Assembly (NCBI RefSeq): GCF_002097715.1
Contig: NZ_CP020738.1
Span: 434,001 to 498,000 of the forward strand
Direction of reading: 5' to 3'
DNA: 64,000 nucleotides
Origin: Burkholderia ubonensis subsp. mesacidophila
GTDB taxonomy: Bacteria; Pseudomonadota; Gammaproteobacteria; Burkholderiales; Burkholderiaceae
The notes below the pieces were generated by a model that saw only the letters and a list, made by a program, of their open reading frames with translations, was not told the origin of the DNA and ran no database searches. Positions 55,701-62,663 of the stretch are shown here, piece by piece. Numbering within the stretch: the first letter of the stretch is position 1; each line of letters opens with the position of its first letter. The position numbers were made by a program, and so were the translations under genes.

Positions 55701-55939
55701 GCCCGGTGCTGATGACCGCGCTCGCGATGATCATCGGTATGGTGCCGATGGCGCTCGGCCTCGGCGAAGGCGCCGAGCAGAACGCGCCGCTCGGCCGCGC
55801 GGTGATCGGCGGCCTGCTGTTCGCGACCGCCTCCACGCTGCTGTTCGTCCCGCTCGTTTTCGCCGGCGTGCATCAGCGCCTTGCGCAACGGCGCGCGCGG
55901 CAGCAGCCCTCCGGCGGCGCCTTCTCCGATACGCATTGA
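52754..55939 (+). CDS. RND-family efflux pump, inner-membrane subunit (HAE1 type)
   Basis: A 1061-residue RND transporter with the usual 12 helices and two large periplasmic loops. TM4 carries the proton-relay pair in LALAVGILVDDATVTIENIE. The second half has GVATANSILVVAFARQRLEA and the terminal helix AVIGGLLFATASTLLFVPLV. It exports toxic small molecules from periplasm or inner membrane through the tripartite complex encoded by the next two genes. Unlike most operons, the adaptor gene follows rather than precedes it. Confidence 0.9.
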   Translation: MWIVNLALRRPYTFIVLAIMILLATPLAILKTPTDVLPSVDIPVISVIWNYSGMSAKEMSDRFTSVHERTLTTTVNNIQHLESQTYSGVSMIKIFLQPGANVQTAIAQTVSVAQYIVRQMPPGTTPPLIISYSASSIPVIQLGLSSASMTEQSLADLAMNFLRPQLITIPGAQVPYPSGGRTRVVSIDLDTRAMQAKGLTPAAIVNAVNAQNLVLPTGTAKIGQTEFNVTTNASPDTIEALNRLPVRTQNGATIYLGDVAHVRDGFSPQTNVVSKDDKRGVLMAILKNGDASTLQVVNNLKALLPTVQTMLPADLKITQLFDQSIFVEAAIQGVVREALIAAALTAALILLFLGNWRSTLIIAISIPLSIFSSLLALSALGATINIMTLGGLALAVGILVDDATVTIENIERHLHLGTPLYESILDGAGEIAVPALVSTLCICIVFVPMFFLTGVARYLFVPLAEAVVFAMLASYVLSRTLVPTLALLLFKGHAEALEHRGQSTFDRLHRRFNASFERLRGGYIVLLGMLLVRRRAFAAAFLGFCVLSTGLVFVLGQDFFPSVDSGDIRMHMRAPTGYRIEETARLADRVKQVIHQQIPANQLDTIVDNLGLPVSGINLAYSNSGTIGTLDGEFMISLKGDRSAARGYIDALRKVLPQRFPGVEFFFQPSDIVTQILNFGQPAAIDLQVQGNDLASDMQIANRLMKQVRAIPGTVDVHVLQRNDAPTLAAEMDRTKIQQLGMSAQNVAQDMLIALSGSSQTSPSFWVNPKTGVEYPLAIQTPQYQIASMDDLLNTPISNGQPSQPLQLLGNLVTVRQRAEPAIVSHYNIRPVVDVYVSVENRDLGSVASRIDDIIAQAKPTLPRGTQLALRGQTETMRSSYIGLGAGVAMAIVLVYLLIVVNFQSWLDPLIIISAMPAALAGIAWMLFVTGTHLSVPALTGAIMTMGVATANSILVVAFARQRLEAGAPPLTAALEAGATRIRPVLMTALAMIIGMVPMALGLGEGAEQNAPLGRAVIGGLLFATASTLLFVPLVFAGVHQRLAQRRARQQPSGGAFSDTH

Positions 55940-55975
55940 TTGATCCATTGATCCATTCGAATCCTGGTTGAGCAC

Positions 55976-57235
55976 ATGGAAGACAAACATCACAGTTCCG
56001 TTGGCATACATACCGACCAAGCCGGGCTCGATCTGCCGTCGCGCATACTGGTCGCCAGGCGGGCCCGCCTCGCGCTCGTCGGGTTCGCCGTCGTGCTGGT
56101 CCTGCTCGCGGCCCGCTCGGTCGTCGCCAATCTGCTCAATGCGCGCCATCTCGACCAGCTCGTGACGCAAAACCAGCAGGTATACGTGCGCGTGGTCGAA
56201 CCCAGCCTCGCCGCCAACGGCGGCCACCTGGAACTGCCCGGCACCTTGCGCGGCTACGTGGAAGCACCGATCTACGCGCGCGCCAGCGGCTACGTACGGC
56301 GCTGGAATGCCGACATCGGCGCGCAGGTGAAGCAAGGCGGGGTACTAGCCGAACTCGACACGCCCGAACTCGACCACGAGCTCACGCAGGCACAGGCCCA
56401 GCGGCAGCAGGCCTCCGCCACGCTGGCGCTGGCGCGAACCTCGTACAACCGCGCCCAGCAGCTGCGCGCGCGCGATGCCGTCTCGCAGCAGGAACTGGAC
56501 GACCGCCAGGGCGCCTACGACCAGAATCTCGCCAACCTCGCCGCGGCCGACGCCAACGTCAAACGCCTGAGCGAACTGAAAGGCTTCCAGAACATCACCG
56601 CGCCGGTGAACGGCATCGTGACTCAGCGCAACGTCGATGTCGGCGATCTCGTCAATGCCGGCAACAGCGGCACGGGCCGCGCGCTGTTCACTGTCGTCCA
56701 GGCCGATAAATTGCGCCTATATGTACAGGTACCGCAGACGTACGCGCAGCAGGTTGCGCTCGGGCAACACGTCAGCGTGACCCAGCCCGAACTGGCTGGA
56801 CAGACCTTCGACGGCGTCGTCACGCACACGGCGCAGGCCATCGACATTGTCACGCGCACACTGCAGATCGAAATCACGCTGCCGAACGCCGACGGCAAAT
56901 TGATGCCGGGAGCCTACGTGACCGCCAGCCTGCCGATGACCAGCGCCGCGCGGCTGACGCTTCCGTCCAATACGCTGCTGTTCCGCTCCGAGGGAGCGAG
57001 CGTCGCGGTGGTCGATGCGAACGGACGGGTGCGCCTGCAGCCGGTCACGATTGCGCGCACGCTCGGCAAGACCCTCGAAATCGCCACCGGCGTGAACCCC
57101 GGCGACCGCGTCGTGCTCGATCCGAGCGACGGGCTGGCCGGAGGCGACAAGGTGAATGTCGAAGCCCCCGCCCCCCCTGCGTCAGGCGCGTCCGCCGCGC
57201 ACGTTGCCGCGCTTGCTTCCGGAGGCCGTGCGTGA
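55976..57235 (+). CDS. RND efflux periplasmic adaptor (membrane fusion protein)
   Basis: A 419-residue adaptor with one N-terminal membrane helix (RLALVGFAVVLVLLAARSVV, about 38-57). The split lipoyl domain is visible in YARASGYVRRWNADIGAQVK and PVNGIVTQRNVDVGDLV. A coiled-coil hairpin between (ELTQAQAQRQQASATLALAR, ELDDRQGAYDQNLANLAAAD) and a beta-barrel follow. It links the RND pump to the outer-membrane channel, and its stop overlaps the next gene's GTG start (GTGA). Confidence 0.9.
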   Translation: MEDKHHSSVGIHTDQAGLDLPSRILVARRARLALVGFAVVLVLLAARSVVANLLNARHLDQLVTQNQQVYVRVVEPSLAANGGHLELPGTLRGYVEAPIYARASGYVRRWNADIGAQVKQGGVLAELDTPELDHELTQAQAQRQQASATLALARTSYNRAQQLRARDAVSQQELDDRQGAYDQNLANLAAADANVKRLSELKGFQNITAPVNGIVTQRNVDVGDLVNAGNSGTGRALFTVVQADKLRLYVQVPQTYAQQVALGQHVSVTQPELAGQTFDGVVTHTAQAIDIVTRTLQIEITLPNADGKLMPGAYVTASLPMTSAARLTLPSNTLLFRSEGASVAVVDANGRVRLQPVTIARTLGKTLEIATGVNPGDRVVLDPSDGLAGGDKVNVEAPAPPASGASAAHVAALASGGRA

Positions 57236-58746
57236 GTGCGTCCCTCCTGTTGCGCGCGCATGCGGGTTGCCTGCCGATCAAGGCGGCCATGCTCGCCGGT
57301 AGCTTGATCGTGCTCGCAGGCTGCACCGTCGGCCCGAACTATCAACGGCCGCTGGTCGCGTCTCCCGCGACCTGGCAAGTCGACCCGGCCGACGCCTATT
57401 GGCGCCCGGCGGCGCCGTCGCATGCGTCGCTTGCGCCGGACTGGTGGAAAGCGTTCGACGATCCGCTGCTCGACGATCTGGAAACTCGCGCGTTGGCCGG
57501 CAACGAGACCGTGCAGATCGTCACCGCCCGCTACTACGCCGCGCGCGCCACGCTCGCCTCGGTCGCCTCGGCCGAACTGCCGAGCGTCGGCTTGGCGGCC
57601 GACGCCTCACGCTACAAGATTTCAGCGGACCGGCCGCTCACGAACTACAACACGCCGAACGCGTCGACCGTCCAGAACAACGTCGGGATCGGCGCCACCG
57701 TCAGTTACGAACTCGATCTGTTCGGCAAGGTGCGGCGTACCGTCGAGGCGGCGCGGGCCAACACCGAGCAGGCCCGGGACGACCTGGCCAATGCGCGCCT
57801 CGTGATGAGCGCCGATCTCGCCACGCAATACCTGGCGCTGCGCGAGACCGACGCGGAACTCGACGTGCTGAACCGCTCCGTCGCACTGCAACAGAAAGCG
57901 CTCGATTTCGTTACGGCACAGCATGAACTCGGCGCGGCATCCGGGCTCGAACTGCAGCAGCAAAAAGCCCAGCTCGACGCCACCCGCACACAGGCGCAAT
58001 TGCTGCTGAACCAGCGCGCGCAGTACGAACACGCCATCGCAACCTTGGTCGGCACGCCCGCGCCTTCGTTCTCGATCGCCCCCAAGGTCGAAACCCTCAA
58101 AGCGCCACGCCTGCCGGCCGGACTGCCGAGCGACCTGTTGCAGCGCCGGCCCGACGTCGCGTCGGCCGAGCGGGCAATGGCCGCCGCCAACGCGCAGATC
58201 GGCGTCGCGCGCGCTGCGTATTTCCCCGACCTGACGCTCTCGCCCGGCATCGGCTGGGACGCCACCCGCTTCGGCAGCTTGTTCACCGCGTCGAGTCTGC
58301 TCTGGTCGGTCGGCGCGTCCCTGACCCAGCCGTTGTTCGAAGGCGGCCGGCTCGCGGCCGGCGTCGCTTACGCGAAGGCCAATTACGCCGCAGCCCAGGC
58401 AAACTACCGGCAGACCGTATTGACCGCGTTCCAGGAAGTGCAAAATGCGGTCACGGGGCTATCCGTGCTCGATGGCGCCCTGCAACAGGCCGCAGCCGCG
58501 AGTGCCAGTGCGCGCACGCTGGCCGGCCTCGCACAGGACCGCTACGCGGGCGGCCTGACCGCGTATATCGACGTGGTCAGCGCGCAGCAGCAGTTGCTGA
58601 CCAGCGAGCGCCAGGAAGTTCAGATCCGCGGCCAGCTCGCTGCGCTCGTGGCGTACCTGGCCAAGGCGCTCGGCGGCGGTTGGAGCGCGGGCGAAGTCGG
58701 CGTCGCGCAAGCGTCGCAACAGGAAGCGAGCAGTACCGGATCCTGA
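57232..58746 (+). CDS. Outer-membrane efflux lipoprotein, NodT/OprM family
   Basis: A 504-residue TolC-like lipoprotein. The lipobox is LIVLAGC with Cys at about residue 31, followed by TVGPNYQRPLV, the hallmark of NodT-family channels. Two OEP repeats with long helices are present (ARANTEQARDDLANARLVMS; AERAMAAANAQIGVARAAYF). The GTG start overlaps the adaptor stop; ATG 57289 is a possible shorter start still giving a signal peptide. It completes the tripartite pump. Confidence 0.9.
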   Translation: MSASLLLRAHAGCLPIKAAMLAGSLIVLAGCTVGPNYQRPLVASPATWQVDPADAYWRPAAPSHASLAPDWWKAFDDPLLDDLETRALAGNETVQIVTARYYAARATLASVASAELPSVGLAADASRYKISADRPLTNYNTPNASTVQNNVGIGATVSYELDLFGKVRRTVEAARANTEQARDDLANARLVMSADLATQYLALRETDAELDVLNRSVALQQKALDFVTAQHELGAASGLELQQQKAQLDATRTQAQLLLNQRAQYEHAIATLVGTPAPSFSIAPKVETLKAPRLPAGLPSDLLQRRPDVASAERAMAAANAQIGVARAAYFPDLTLSPGIGWDATRFGSLFTASSLLWSVGASLTQPLFEGGRLAAGVAYAKANYAAAQANYRQTVLTAFQEVQNAVTGLSVLDGALQQAAAASASARTLAGLAQDRYAGGLTAYIDVVSAQQQLLTSERQEVQIRGQLAALVAYLAKALGGGWSAGEVGVAQASQQEASSTGS

Positions 58747-58776
58747 CAGTTCCGCGCACTGCCAGGGGGAGAGCAC

Positions 58777-58920
58777 ATGAAGGTGCTGATCGTCGAAAAC
58801 GAAGCCAGCGTGGTCGATTATCCGAAGGCGGGACTCAACGACGAAGGCTGGGTGGTCGAGGTCTCGACCGACGGGGGGAGATGCCGCCTGGAAAGCCGTC
58901 GAATTCGGTGGAGTCGAGAA
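58777..58920 (+). pseudogene. Truncated, frameshifted response-regulator gene
   Basis: ATG 58777 encodes MKVLIVENEASVVDYPKAGL then NDEGWVVEVSTDGG, the first 35 residues of an OmpR-type receiver of the CopR/IrlR class, where VENE replaces the usual VEDE. A slip in the following G-run near 58876 shifts the frame; DAAWKAVEFGG is readable in the next frame. Homology then stops at about 58920, where an operator-like element begins. This was probably the regulator of the RND operon; its kinase is also missing. Confidence 0.7.
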
Positions 58921-58927
58921 CTTCAGG

Positions 58928-58960
58928 CATCGACGATTTCGATAGCAACATCGAAATTAT
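58928..58960. promoter_or_regulatory. Operator-like element, copy C
   Basis: The same 33-bp layout as copies A and B: TCGA at offsets 3, 12 and 24, ending in AAATTAT. It begins about 8 bp after homology to the response regulator ends, as if a rearrangement joined cassette promoter DNA to the broken gene. The next intact gene starts 276 bp downstream. Confidence 0.45.
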
Positions 58961-59080
58961 CTGTTAGCGGCCAGGTACGGATCCCGATATTCTCGAACGT
59001 GGGCTTCGTAGTTAAAGGCGCATTGCGATCAATAAGAATGGTTATCTCCGTTCGGTCGATGCAGCGGATATAAGCTTTGC

Positions 59081-59098
59081 GGCGATATCGATATCGCC
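59081..59098. promoter_or_regulatory. Perfect 18-bp palindrome
   Basis: GGCGATATCGATATCGCC is a perfect palindrome in the leader of the following operon, 138 bp before the alpha/beta hydrolase start. Its centre (ATCGAT) resembles the core of the 33-bp operator elements. It is a likely transcription-factor site for the low-GC operon. The rest of 58961-59235 shows no gene. Confidence 0.45.
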
Positions 59099-59235
59099 AA
59101 GGGCTTTCAGAAGCCTATGTTTTTATGGGCGGTACTCCCGAGCTCGAATGGCTGATGGGGGTGCCGGATTGCGTGTCACGTCATGTGGCAGCCGACGAGA
59201 AAGTAAGCGGCAAAATGAGGATGGTGGGGTCCTAA

Positions 59236-60039
59236 ATGTTTATTCGGCCACTTAAATTAACTCAGCATGTCGACATTCAGGGGCCGTCTGACGCGCCCAC
59301 GCTGGTGCTCCTCCACTCCCTTGGAACAGACCTGCATCTTTGGGACCCGCAAATGGCGCGTTTAACACAACGTTATCGAGTCGTTCGACTGGACATCAGG
59401 GGCCACGGATTAAGCGCTGTCGACGCCGAGCCGTTTTCAATGTCGGATCTCGCAGACGACGTATTGGCGGTCCTGGATCGACTTCAGATAAAAGAGTTCT
59501 ACGTTGCGGGAGTTTCGATTGGAGGAACGATAGCGCAATGGCTCGCATTCAAGGTGCCCAAGCGGGTCCGTGGAATGATTATTATTGATACGGCTCTTGT
59601 CAATGCCGCTCCGCCGGCGCTTTGGCGCGCACGCGCGGAAGATGTATTCAACCACGGAATCGAACATTTGGAACGGGAGATTCTCAGCCGTTGGGTTACG
59701 CCAGGATTTGTCAACACGCCAGATGCGGACGGCATGAAGCAGATGCTTCATCGAACGTCTGTCGAAGGATTCGCTGGTTGCTCCTTGGCCATCGCCAATT
59801 CGGATCTGACAACCATGAATATACCGGGCGTGAGAGCCGTCGTAATACTAGGGAGCGAAGATAAACTCACGCCGCTGGATTACGCACAACGCCTGGCTGA
59901 AAAGAGAAATGCAGAACTGCACATCATACCAGGGGCGGCTCATTTGCCGAATTTTGAGCGGCCTGACGTTCTCACGGACGAAATAATTTCGTTTATCGAG
60001 AATAAAAAAATCAGTGTCACGGACGAAAGCAGGAAGTGA
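59236..60039 (+). CDS. Alpha/beta hydrolase, 3-oxoadipate enol-lactonase-like
   Basis: A 267-residue alpha/beta hydrolase. Oxyanion region LLHSLGTDLHLWDPQMARLT, nucleophile elbow GVSIGG with the Ser at about residue 94, an acid in ILGSEDKLTP, and His in GAAHLPNFERPD. The overall pattern is that of PcaD-type enol-lactonases. Base composition is well below the window average (many AAT, ATA and AGA codons), indicating transfer. It is the first gene of a four-gene operon with cyclophilin, tautomerase and metallo-beta-lactamase-fold hydrolase. Confidence 0.8.
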   Translation: MFIRPLKLTQHVDIQGPSDAPTLVLLHSLGTDLHLWDPQMARLTQRYRVVRLDIRGHGLSAVDAEPFSMSDLADDVLAVLDRLQIKEFYVAGVSIGGTIAQWLAFKVPKRVRGMIIIDTALVNAAPPALWRARAEDVFNHGIEHLEREILSRWVTPGFVNTPDADGMKQMLHRTSVEGFAGCSLAIANSDLTTMNIPGVRAVVILGSEDKLTPLDYAQRLAEKRNAELHIIPGAAHLPNFERPDVLTDEIISFIENKKISVTDESRK

Positions 60040-60117
60040 GAAACAGGAGGGCCGCGTGAGTGCGGTTGCTCAGATCGAGGCTGCGCGGATCCTACTTTAT
60101 GGTCGGAGTGAACGTTT

Positions 60118-60678
60118 ATGAATCGTCGGTCGTTTATCGGTGGATCCTTGGGGCTGTGTGCCGGTGCAGCGCTTCCTATATCACAGAATTGGTCGGAAAA
60201 TGCAGGCGACCGTATCGAGATGGCGCTGGGTACCGGGCTGGTGACCATTAAGCTGTATTCCGACATGGCGCCGAATCACGTGAATCGCATCAGATCACTG
60301 GTGCGTGCAAAATTCTATGACGGCGTGCCATTTTCCCGTGTCGTAGACGGGTTTATGGCACAGACGGGCGACCCTCGAAAAGAAACCGGCGTGGACTTTG
60401 TGTCGTTGCCAAAGATGACGGCGGAATTCAATAATCTCGCGTTCGAGCGGGGAACCGTTGGAATGGCCAGATCGCGGAATCCGCACAGTGCTTGCCATCA
60501 GTTTTTTATTACATTCTCAGATGCTACTTTTCTGGATCGAAGATATACCGCGTTTGGAAAAGTAACGAGTGGAATGGAGTTGATCGACAAACTTCGCCGA
60601 GGCGCTCCCGATACCGGGACGGTCGTGAATCCGGACATCATCAGAAGCATCCGACTGACGACTGTCAAAGAGGCGTAG
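60118..60678 (+). CDS. Exported cyclophilin-type peptidyl-prolyl isomerase
   Basis: A 186-residue cyclophilin with an N-terminal signal that looks Tat-like (MNRRSFIGGSLGLCAGAALP). The domain begins MALGTGLVTIKLYSDMAPNH; the catalytic Arg is in VPFSRVVDGFMAQTGDP. GMARSRNPHSACHQFFITF corresponds to the MAR...S..SQFFI box of bacterial cyclophilins, with His replacing the Ser before QFF. It is an odd companion for catabolic genes; it may fold a periplasmic partner. Low-GC codon use as in its neighbours. Confidence 0.75.
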   Translation: MNRRSFIGGSLGLCAGAALPISQNWSENAGDRIEMALGTGLVTIKLYSDMAPNHVNRIRSLVRAKFYDGVPFSRVVDGFMAQTGDPRKETGVDFVSLPKMTAEFNNLAFERGTVGMARSRNPHSACHQFFITFSDATFLDRRYTAFGKVTSGMELIDKLRRGAPDTGTVVNPDIIRSIRLTTVKEA

Positions 60679-60723
60679 AAGAGGTCTTTGTGACCGAGCG
60701 GATGCGCAAAGGATCGATGCGAG

Positions 60724-61050
60724 ATGCCAAACATCACTGTCTTCATATCTGAAAGTAATCGTCTGAAACCTGATATTGCTTCAGAGTTGTCGTCCTCTTT
60801 TAAAGATCTGTGTGTGGAGGTTCTGAGGGCAAAGGAGAGCAATGTTCATGTATGTTACGTGTATTCGGAAATAGGGTTTGGAACGCCGATATATATTGAG
60901 GTAAAGCTGAGAAAAGAGGTATTCCGTACGGCGCCGGTGCTAAATGACTTCGTGAGTGAGATTGATTTGCTGATTAGAGAGAGGGTGGGGGTGGTGGCGC
61001 GAATTCGGTGCTTTTCCTACGAGAATGACAGTATTCATGCGAAGAACTGA
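60724..61050 (+). CDS. Tautomerase-superfamily protein
   Basis: A 108-residue protein starting M-P-NITVFISESN; after Met removal Pro1 would be the catalytic base of the tautomerase superfamily (4-oxalocrotonate tautomerase, CHMI, MIF-like). The length fits a CHMI/MIF-like subunit. AAGGATCG lies upstream of ATG 60724. The sequence is otherwise divergent and ends in a Lys/Asn-rich tail. In an operon with an enol-lactonase-like hydrolase it suggests keto-enol chemistry on a ring-cleavage or lactone intermediate. Confidence 0.6.
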   Translation: MPNITVFISESNRLKPDIASELSSSFKDLCVEVLRAKESNVHVCYVYSEIGFGTPIYIEVKLRKEVFRTAPVLNDFVSEIDLLIRERVGVVARIRCFSYENDSIHAKN

Positions 61051-61060
61051 GGGGGAAATT

Positions 61061-61897
61061 ATGAACGCGACTTTTCCGACCAGAGATCTCGGCGACGTAT
61101 CGGTTACAGCTGTTAGCGATGGCTATCTTAAGCTCGACTTCGGGATGCTCTTGAATATCCATGCAGCCGAAGCCGAGAAAATTCAGTGCAATGCGGGAGT
61201 AAAGGATCTTACCGCTGTCCATATAAATACATTTCTGGTGCGTCGGAATGGAAAGAACATACTTATCGACAGCGGTGCCGGAGGGATCAAGGGCTGGGGA
61301 GGCCGGCTCGTAACCAATCTGGCCGCGCTAGGCGTTGAGCCCGGCGGTATCGATGCGGTTCTCCTCACTCATGCCCATCCCGACCACATCGGCGGATTGC
61401 TGACCCCTGACGGCGAGCCAATCTTCACGAATGCGGAACTGATGATAAGCAGTGACGAGTTTCATTACCTGGAAGACGATCAGAATCTGAGCGAAGCAAG
61501 CGAACGAGCAAAAGGGAATTTTCTTTTTGCCAGAGACGTATTCAAAAAGTATCAGCGAAACATTCGATTGATCGAAGAGGGAGAGGCGCTTCCCGGGATT
61601 TTTTCGATTCCGCTGGAAGGCCACACGCCAGGCCACACTGGATACAGGATCGAAGGCAGCAAAGATAATCTTCTCATTTGGGGCGACATCGTTCATTTTC
61701 CGAATATTCAGCTGCTCAGGCCGGATGTTTCGATCGCGTTGGACAAGGATGCTCCGTTGGCGGCGGCGACACGCACGCGCTTGCTCGATATGGTCAGCTC
61801 GGACCGACTCATAGTCGGCGGCATGCATTTTGGGGAGCAAGGTTTCGGCCGGATCGGTAAATACAAGTCAGCATATGAGCTTGCTTATGCCGAATAA
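61061..61897 (+). CDS. Metallo-beta-lactamase-fold hydrolase (lactonase-like)
   Basis: A 278-residue MBL-fold enzyme from ATG 61061 (GAGGGGGAAA upstream). The zinc motif is LTHAHPDHIGGL at about residues 113-124, with further ligands in EGHTPGH, WGDIVH and the final GGMHFGE. The N-terminus ARNFL-like segment (VHINTFLVRRNGKNILIDSG) is typical of quorum-quenching lactonases and related hydrolases. It is the last gene of the low-GC operon. The substrate could be a lactone or ester. Confidence 0.8.
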   Translation: MNATFPTRDLGDVSVTAVSDGYLKLDFGMLLNIHAAEAEKIQCNAGVKDLTAVHINTFLVRRNGKNILIDSGAGGIKGWGGRLVTNLAALGVEPGGIDAVLLTHAHPDHIGGLLTPDGEPIFTNAELMISSDEFHYLEDDQNLSEASERAKGNFLFARDVFKKYQRNIRLIEEGEALPGIFSIPLEGHTPGHTGYRIEGSKDNLLIWGDIVHFPNIQLLRPDVSIALDKDAPLAAATRTRLLDMVSSDRLIVGGMHFGEQGFGRIGKYKSAYELAYAE

Positions 61898-61905
61898 CTA
61901 AACAA

Positions 61906-61975
61906 CCACCGACTAAAGTCGGTGGGTCTGTATTGCAGACTGAAAATCCGGATACGCGTCGCCTGAACGACGCGT
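61906..61975. repeat. Two strong stem-loops at the operon end
   Basis: The first is CCACCGAC-TAAA-GTCGGTGG at 61906-61925, 8 bp after the hydrolase stop. The second is ACGCGTCG-CCTGAA-CGACGCGT at 61954-61975. Both are perfect 8-bp stems. The first resembles hairpins found at ends of IS200/IS605-family elements, and no T-run follows, so an ordinary terminator is less likely. The IS110-family remnant begins right after. Confidence 0.5.
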
Positions 61976-61976
61976 C

Positions 61977-62610
61977 TTGGTCCGGCTCCATCCTGAGAGC
62001 GTGGTACGGACGGTCGCCCGCCTGCACCGGCTGCTCGACGAACATAGCCAAACCCGGATCGAAGTGGGCGTTGTGCCAACGGCAGGAAGTGAGCTTCGGA
62101 TCGAGTTTGAAGAGTGCCAGCGACTGGCGAACTGGGCCGGTGTCGGTCTGACTCCCATCAACGGTCTGGGCGTGGGTACCGTGATGACGTTGCTATCCGG
62201 GATCGGCGCGGACCTGGGCCGCTTTGCCAGCGTCAAGCATTTCTGTTCGTGGCTGGGGCCATGCCCCGGCATGAAGATCAGTGGCGGCAAGGTGCTGTCT
62301 TCGGGTGGCGAAGCGTCCGGCCAACCGGGCAAGGCAGGCGTTGAAGATGGCGGCCATGGCCCTCTCGCGCAACGATTCGGCACTTGGCGCGTTCTACCGG
62401 CGGCTGTGTACCCATATGGACAAGCCGCGCGCCAATACGGCGGCGGCCCACAAACTCGCGTGCATGGTGTCCCTCATGCTCACCTGCGGTGAGGCCTTTG
62501 TCGAACAGGGACGGCAGCGCTCCGAGGAGCAGCAACAGCAGCGCCGTGCCGCAGCACTCGGCTTCCACTTCGAGCCCCAACCGGCAGCGGCGGGAAAGCA
62601 ATCTGTGTGT
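61977..62610 (+). pseudogene. IS110-family transposase remnant (5'-truncated, frameshifted)
   Basis: The first frame (to about 62300) reads INGLGVGTVMTLLSGIGADL and FCSWLGPCPGMKISGGKVLS, the start of the Transposase_20 (IS116/IS110/IS902) domain. After a frameshift near 62300 the next frame continues AKRPANRARQALKMAAMALS and SALGAFYRRLCTHMDKPRAN to about 62610. The N-terminal RuvC-like catalytic DEDD domain is absent. The element is inactive and marks the right edge of the low-GC operon. Confidence 0.75.
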
Positions 62611-62663
62611 ATATGTTTTTCACCAAAGTACGAAAATTCAATGCACGGTAGCGGAGGAGTACG

